DNA of 36,562 bases from an uncultured Alistipes sp. (GTDB lineage: Bacteria; Bacteroidota; Bacteroidia; Bacteroidales; Rikenellaceae): assembly GCA_944320985.1 (NCBI GenBank), contig CALUJN010000001.1, positions 1-36,562 on the forward strand, in the 5' to 3' direction. The notes under the pieces were generated by a model. The model was given only the letters and a program-made list of their open reading frames with translations. It did no database searches and was not told the DNA's origin. Made by a program: the position numbers and the translations under genes. Shown one piece after another: positions 34,934 to 36,562 of the stretch. The first letter of the stretch is position 1; the number at the start of each line of letters is the position of its first letter.

Positions 34934-35095
34934 ATGGAGACAGGAATACAGGACTATATCGCCTGGGGAATCGTGGCAGCGGCCGCCGTGGTGGCCGTCA
35001 GTTGGTTCTGGAGGTTGTTGTGCGGCCGTCGCAAGGGCGGCTGCGCCTCCTGCGGCAATACGAAATGTCCGTTGAAGGAGCTTAAACGAAAATAA
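34934..35095 (+). CDS. FeoB-associated Cys-rich membrane protein
   Basis: This 53-residue protein has one membrane segment (YIAWGIVAAAAVVAVSWFW, about 8-26), followed by a positively charged Cys-rich tail with LLCGRRKGGCASCGNTKCP, giving four cysteines in 16 residues. It fits the FeoB-associated Cys-rich membrane protein family that replaces FeoC downstream of feoB in many anaerobes. The ATG is six bases after the feoAB stop. The exact role, perhaps metal or redox sensing at the transporter, is inferred only from the family and context. Confidence 0.85.
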   Translation: METGIQDYIAWGIVAAAAVVAVSWFWRLLCGRRKGGCASCGNTKCPLKELKRK

Positions 35096-35096
35096 A

Positions 35097-35128
35097 TTTG
35101 CGTTTACCCGCCTCTTGCGCTATCTTTG
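35097..35128 (+). promoter_or_regulatory. Consensus promoter upstream of lrgA
   Basis: TTTG (35097-35100), a 20-bp spacer and TATCTTTG (35121-35128) match both consensus boxes exactly. TTTG begins one base after the stop codon of the Cys-rich Feo gene. The lrgA ATG is 115 bp downstream, leaving a leader of about 110 nt. Confidence 0.7.
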
Positions 35129-35154
35129 CCGCCCGAAAACGGCGGAACTCCGCA

Positions 35155-35188
35155 AGCGAAGCCGACTTCCACAAAAGTCGGCTTCGCT
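35155..35188 (+). promoter_or_regulatory. Strong hairpin in the lrgA leader (attenuator or terminator candidate)
   Basis: AGCGAAGCCGACTT and AAGTCGGCTTCGCT pair perfectly over 14 bp around a CCACAA loop. It lies about 25 nt inside the leader predicted from the 35097-35128 promoter and is followed by CTTTCC rather than a long T run. It could end the feoAB transcript, attenuate lrgAB, or both. Confidence 0.55.
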
Positions 35189-35243
35189 CTTTCCGGGAAA
35201 TGCCGCATGTGAAAACCATGCTTGAACGCAACAACGTAATCCG

Positions 35244-35615
35244 ATGACCGGACTCTTTTTCATTCTCCTTTTCTGGCTCGTGGGAAATGCCCTGAGCCTG
35301 CTCACCGGAGGCTACATCTCCGGAAACATCATCGGACTGATCCTCCTCTTCGCCTCCCTCTGCATGCATTGGGTCAAGGCCGAGACGATCCGCCCGGCAG
35401 CACGCTTTCTGCTCGGAGCCATGGCCCTCTTCTTCGTACCCTACGGCGTGGGACTCATGGATTCGTATCGCGTGATCCTCGAAAACCTCTGGGCCATCCT
35501 CGTCTCGGGAATCGTCTCCACGATCCTCGTACTGCTCGTCACCGGAAAAACATTCCAGAGTCTCAACCGCAGAGCCCGTCTGCGCCACATCAAACAACTC
35601 AGACACGATGCTTGA
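35244..35615 (+). CDS. lrgA: CidA/LrgA family membrane protein
   Basis: The 123-residue protein is mostly hydrophobic, with about four membrane segments, and has the family segments GNALSLLTGGYISGNIIGL and FFVPYGVGLMD, with a basic C-terminal tail. LrgA/CidA proteins resemble holins and are implicated in murein hydrolase control or small-metabolite (for example pyruvate) transport in other bacteria. It overlaps lrgB by 8 bp. Upstream lies the promoter and hairpin leader. Confidence 0.9.
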   Translation: MTGLFFILLFWLVGNALSLLTGGYISGNIIGLILLFASLCMHWVKAETIRPAARFLLGAMALFFVPYGVGLMDSYRVILENLWAILVSGIVSTILVLLVTGKTFQSLNRRARLRHIKQLRHDA

Positions 35616-36306
35616 TTTCGATTTCCTCCGTTCGGATCTCTTCCTGCTGACCCTCACCGTGGGGCTCTACTGCCTGGGCGGCGCAGTCTACAAACGCCTG
35701 CGGCTTCCGCTGCTGCATCCCGTGCTGCTGACCTTCGTCGCCGTAATCGTATTCCTCAAGTGCACGGGAATCGACTACCCCCGCTATCAGGAGGCTACGG
35801 GAATACTCAATTTTGCGCTCGGCATGTCGGTCGTCGCCCTCGGATATCTGCTCTATGAGCAGTTGGAACGCCTGCGCGGAAGTCTGCTGCCCGTCGGCGT
35901 GGCGACGCTCGCCGGTTGTATCGTCGGCGTGCTGAGCGTCGTATACATCGCCAAGGCCTTCGGCGTCGAACGACAGATTCTGAACTCCATCGCTCCGAAA
36001 TCCGTCACCGTGCCCATCGCCGTATCGGTGGCAGGTCCGCTGGGCGGGAACGTCTCGGTGACGTCCGTGGTGGTCTTCTGCGTCGGAATCTTCGGCAGCA
36101 TATTCGGAGAGTGGATTCTCCGCCGCTGCGGCGTACGCGATCCCGAAGCCCGCGGATTCGCCCTCGGAGCCGCAGCCCATGGTATCGGCACGGCCCGCGC
36201 CATCGAGATCGGAGCCGTCGAAGGGGCCCTGAGCGGACTGGCCATGGCGCTGATGGGGCTGGCCACGGCACTGCTCATGCCGCTGATGGAGCGATATCTT
36301 TATTGA
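35608..36306 (+). CDS. lrgB: LrgB family membrane protein
   Basis: The 232-residue multi-pass membrane protein has the LrgB segments LRLPLLHPVLLT, ATGILNFALGMSVVALGYLLYEQ, LNSIAPKSVTVPIAV and AHGIGTARAIE. LrgB acts with LrgA in the same membrane complex. The start overlaps the lrgA stop by 8 bp, a common coupling arrangement. A very strong terminator follows at 36331. Confidence 0.93.
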   Translation: MLDFDFLRSDLFLLTLTVGLYCLGGAVYKRLRLPLLHPVLLTFVAVIVFLKCTGIDYPRYQEATGILNFALGMSVVALGYLLYEQLERLRGSLLPVGVATLAGCIVGVLSVVYIAKAFGVERQILNSIAPKSVTVPIAVSVAGPLGGNVSVTSVVVFCVGIFGSIFGEWILRRCGVRDPEARGFALGAAAHGIGTARAIEIGAVEGALSGLAMALMGLATALLMPLMERYLY

Positions 36307-36330
36307 ATCCTAGAGGCCTCGGACATACGG

Positions 36331-36388
36331 GCAGAAGACCGTCCGGATAACCGCAAAATGTATCCGGACGGTCTTCTGCTCGTTTTTT
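36331..36388 (+). terminator. Very strong terminator after lrgAB
   Basis: Perfect 19-bp arms (36331-36349 and 36361-36379) surround an 11-base loop and are followed by a run of six T. Confidence 0.93.
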
Positions 36389-36423
36389 GTTCCTATAATT
36401 TTTTAATATTCCCGCGAATTGTC

Positions 36424-36431
36424 TATCTTTG
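36424..36431 (+). promoter_or_regulatory. -7 element for the aminotransferase gene
   Basis: TATCTTTG matches TAnnTTTG exactly. A TTTT about 20 bp upstream (36400-36403) may serve as -33. The ATG is at 36463. Confidence 0.55.
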
Positions 36432-36462
36432 TCGACAGTACAAATCCCAAATACAACTCAAT

Positions 36463-36562
36463 ATGGCAAAAGCAGTCAACATCGCCCGTTCACACCGCAT
36501 GGACGGTATCGGAGAGTACTATTTCTCGCGCCGCCTGCGCGAAATAGCAGAGATTGAAGCGG
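36463..36562 (+). CDS. Class I/II aminotransferase, N-terminal part (partial)
   Basis: The first 33 codons read MAKAVNIARSHRMDGIGEYYF followed by SRRLREIAEIEA, and the gene runs off the window. The RMDGIGEYYFSRRLREI pattern is like the start of Bacteroidetes PLP-dependent aspartate/methionine-type aminotransferases, as I recall them. The substrate cannot be told from this part. Its own promoter element precedes it. Confidence 0.7.
   Translation, partial: MAKAVNIARSHRMDGIGEYYFSRRLREIAEIEA

Overview
The window looks like a chromosomal segment of a fairly GC-rich member of the Bacteroidales, most like Alistipes or a related Rikenellaceae. Three things suggest this. Many genes are preceded by the Bacteroidetes-type -7 element TAnnTTTG, usually TATCTTTG, some with TTTG 19-20 bp upstream. 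Shine-Dalgarno sequences are weak. The gene content is Bacteroidetes-like: a FeoA-FeoB fusion, an Hc1-type histone-like protein, a LysM/periplasmic-binding fusion and a PorV/PorQ-like barrel. Species assignment is inference; no rRNA or tRNA is visible.

Layout. 1-5.7 kb: the 3' end of an unidentified gene, a DUF2007 protein on the minus strand, then dnaE, thioredoxin and an aldose-1-epimerase-like gene in one plus-strand run. 5.7-9.4 kb: a minus-strand nitroreductase, plus-strand htpG with a palindromic operator candidate, and a minus-strand Vat/CatB-like acetyltransferase. 9.4-14.9 kb: a compact minus-strand operon reading dnaN, DEDDh exonuclease, LysM/periplasmic-binding protein, rex, a shortened ribF and a hotdog thioesterase. 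15-20 kb: uridine-phosphorylase-like gene on minus, divergent from glmM, an NlpE-like lipoprotein, an M20 dipeptidase and an inositol-monophosphatase-like gene on plus. 20.1-22 kb: glmS. 22.2-24.9 kb: a minus-strand run of a secreted protein, glyA and a DUF2461 protein. 25-27.2 kb: fabG, then a repeat-bearing purine-rich intergenic region, then the PorV/PorQ-like protein. 27.4-31.6 kb: a low-molecular-weight protein tyrosine phosphatase on minus, divergent from a three-gene envelope operon (YtfJ-like, POTRA-less Omp85-type barrel, phosphoethanolamine-transferase-like). 31.8-36.3 kb: Hc1-like protein on minus, then feoAB, a 53-residue Cys-rich Feo-associated protein, and lrgA-lrgB on plus. The window ends in the first codons of an aminotransferase.

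Functionally this is mostly core metabolism: replication (dnaE, dnaN, exonuclease), amino-sugar precursor supply (glmM, glmS), one-carbon metabolism (glyA), fatty-acid synthesis (fabG), protein folding (htpG, thioredoxin), redox and flavin control (rex, ribF), iron(II) uptake and envelope modification. I see no phage, insertion sequence, CRISPR array or obvious defence island. The less ordinary points are a RibF without its riboflavin-kinase half, a likely leaderless phosphatase transcript, a 23-bp tandem repeat with alternating units, an enlarged FeoB loop carrying a GIIGGAD motif, a clustered palindrome upstream of htpG and a strong hairpin in the lrgA leader.
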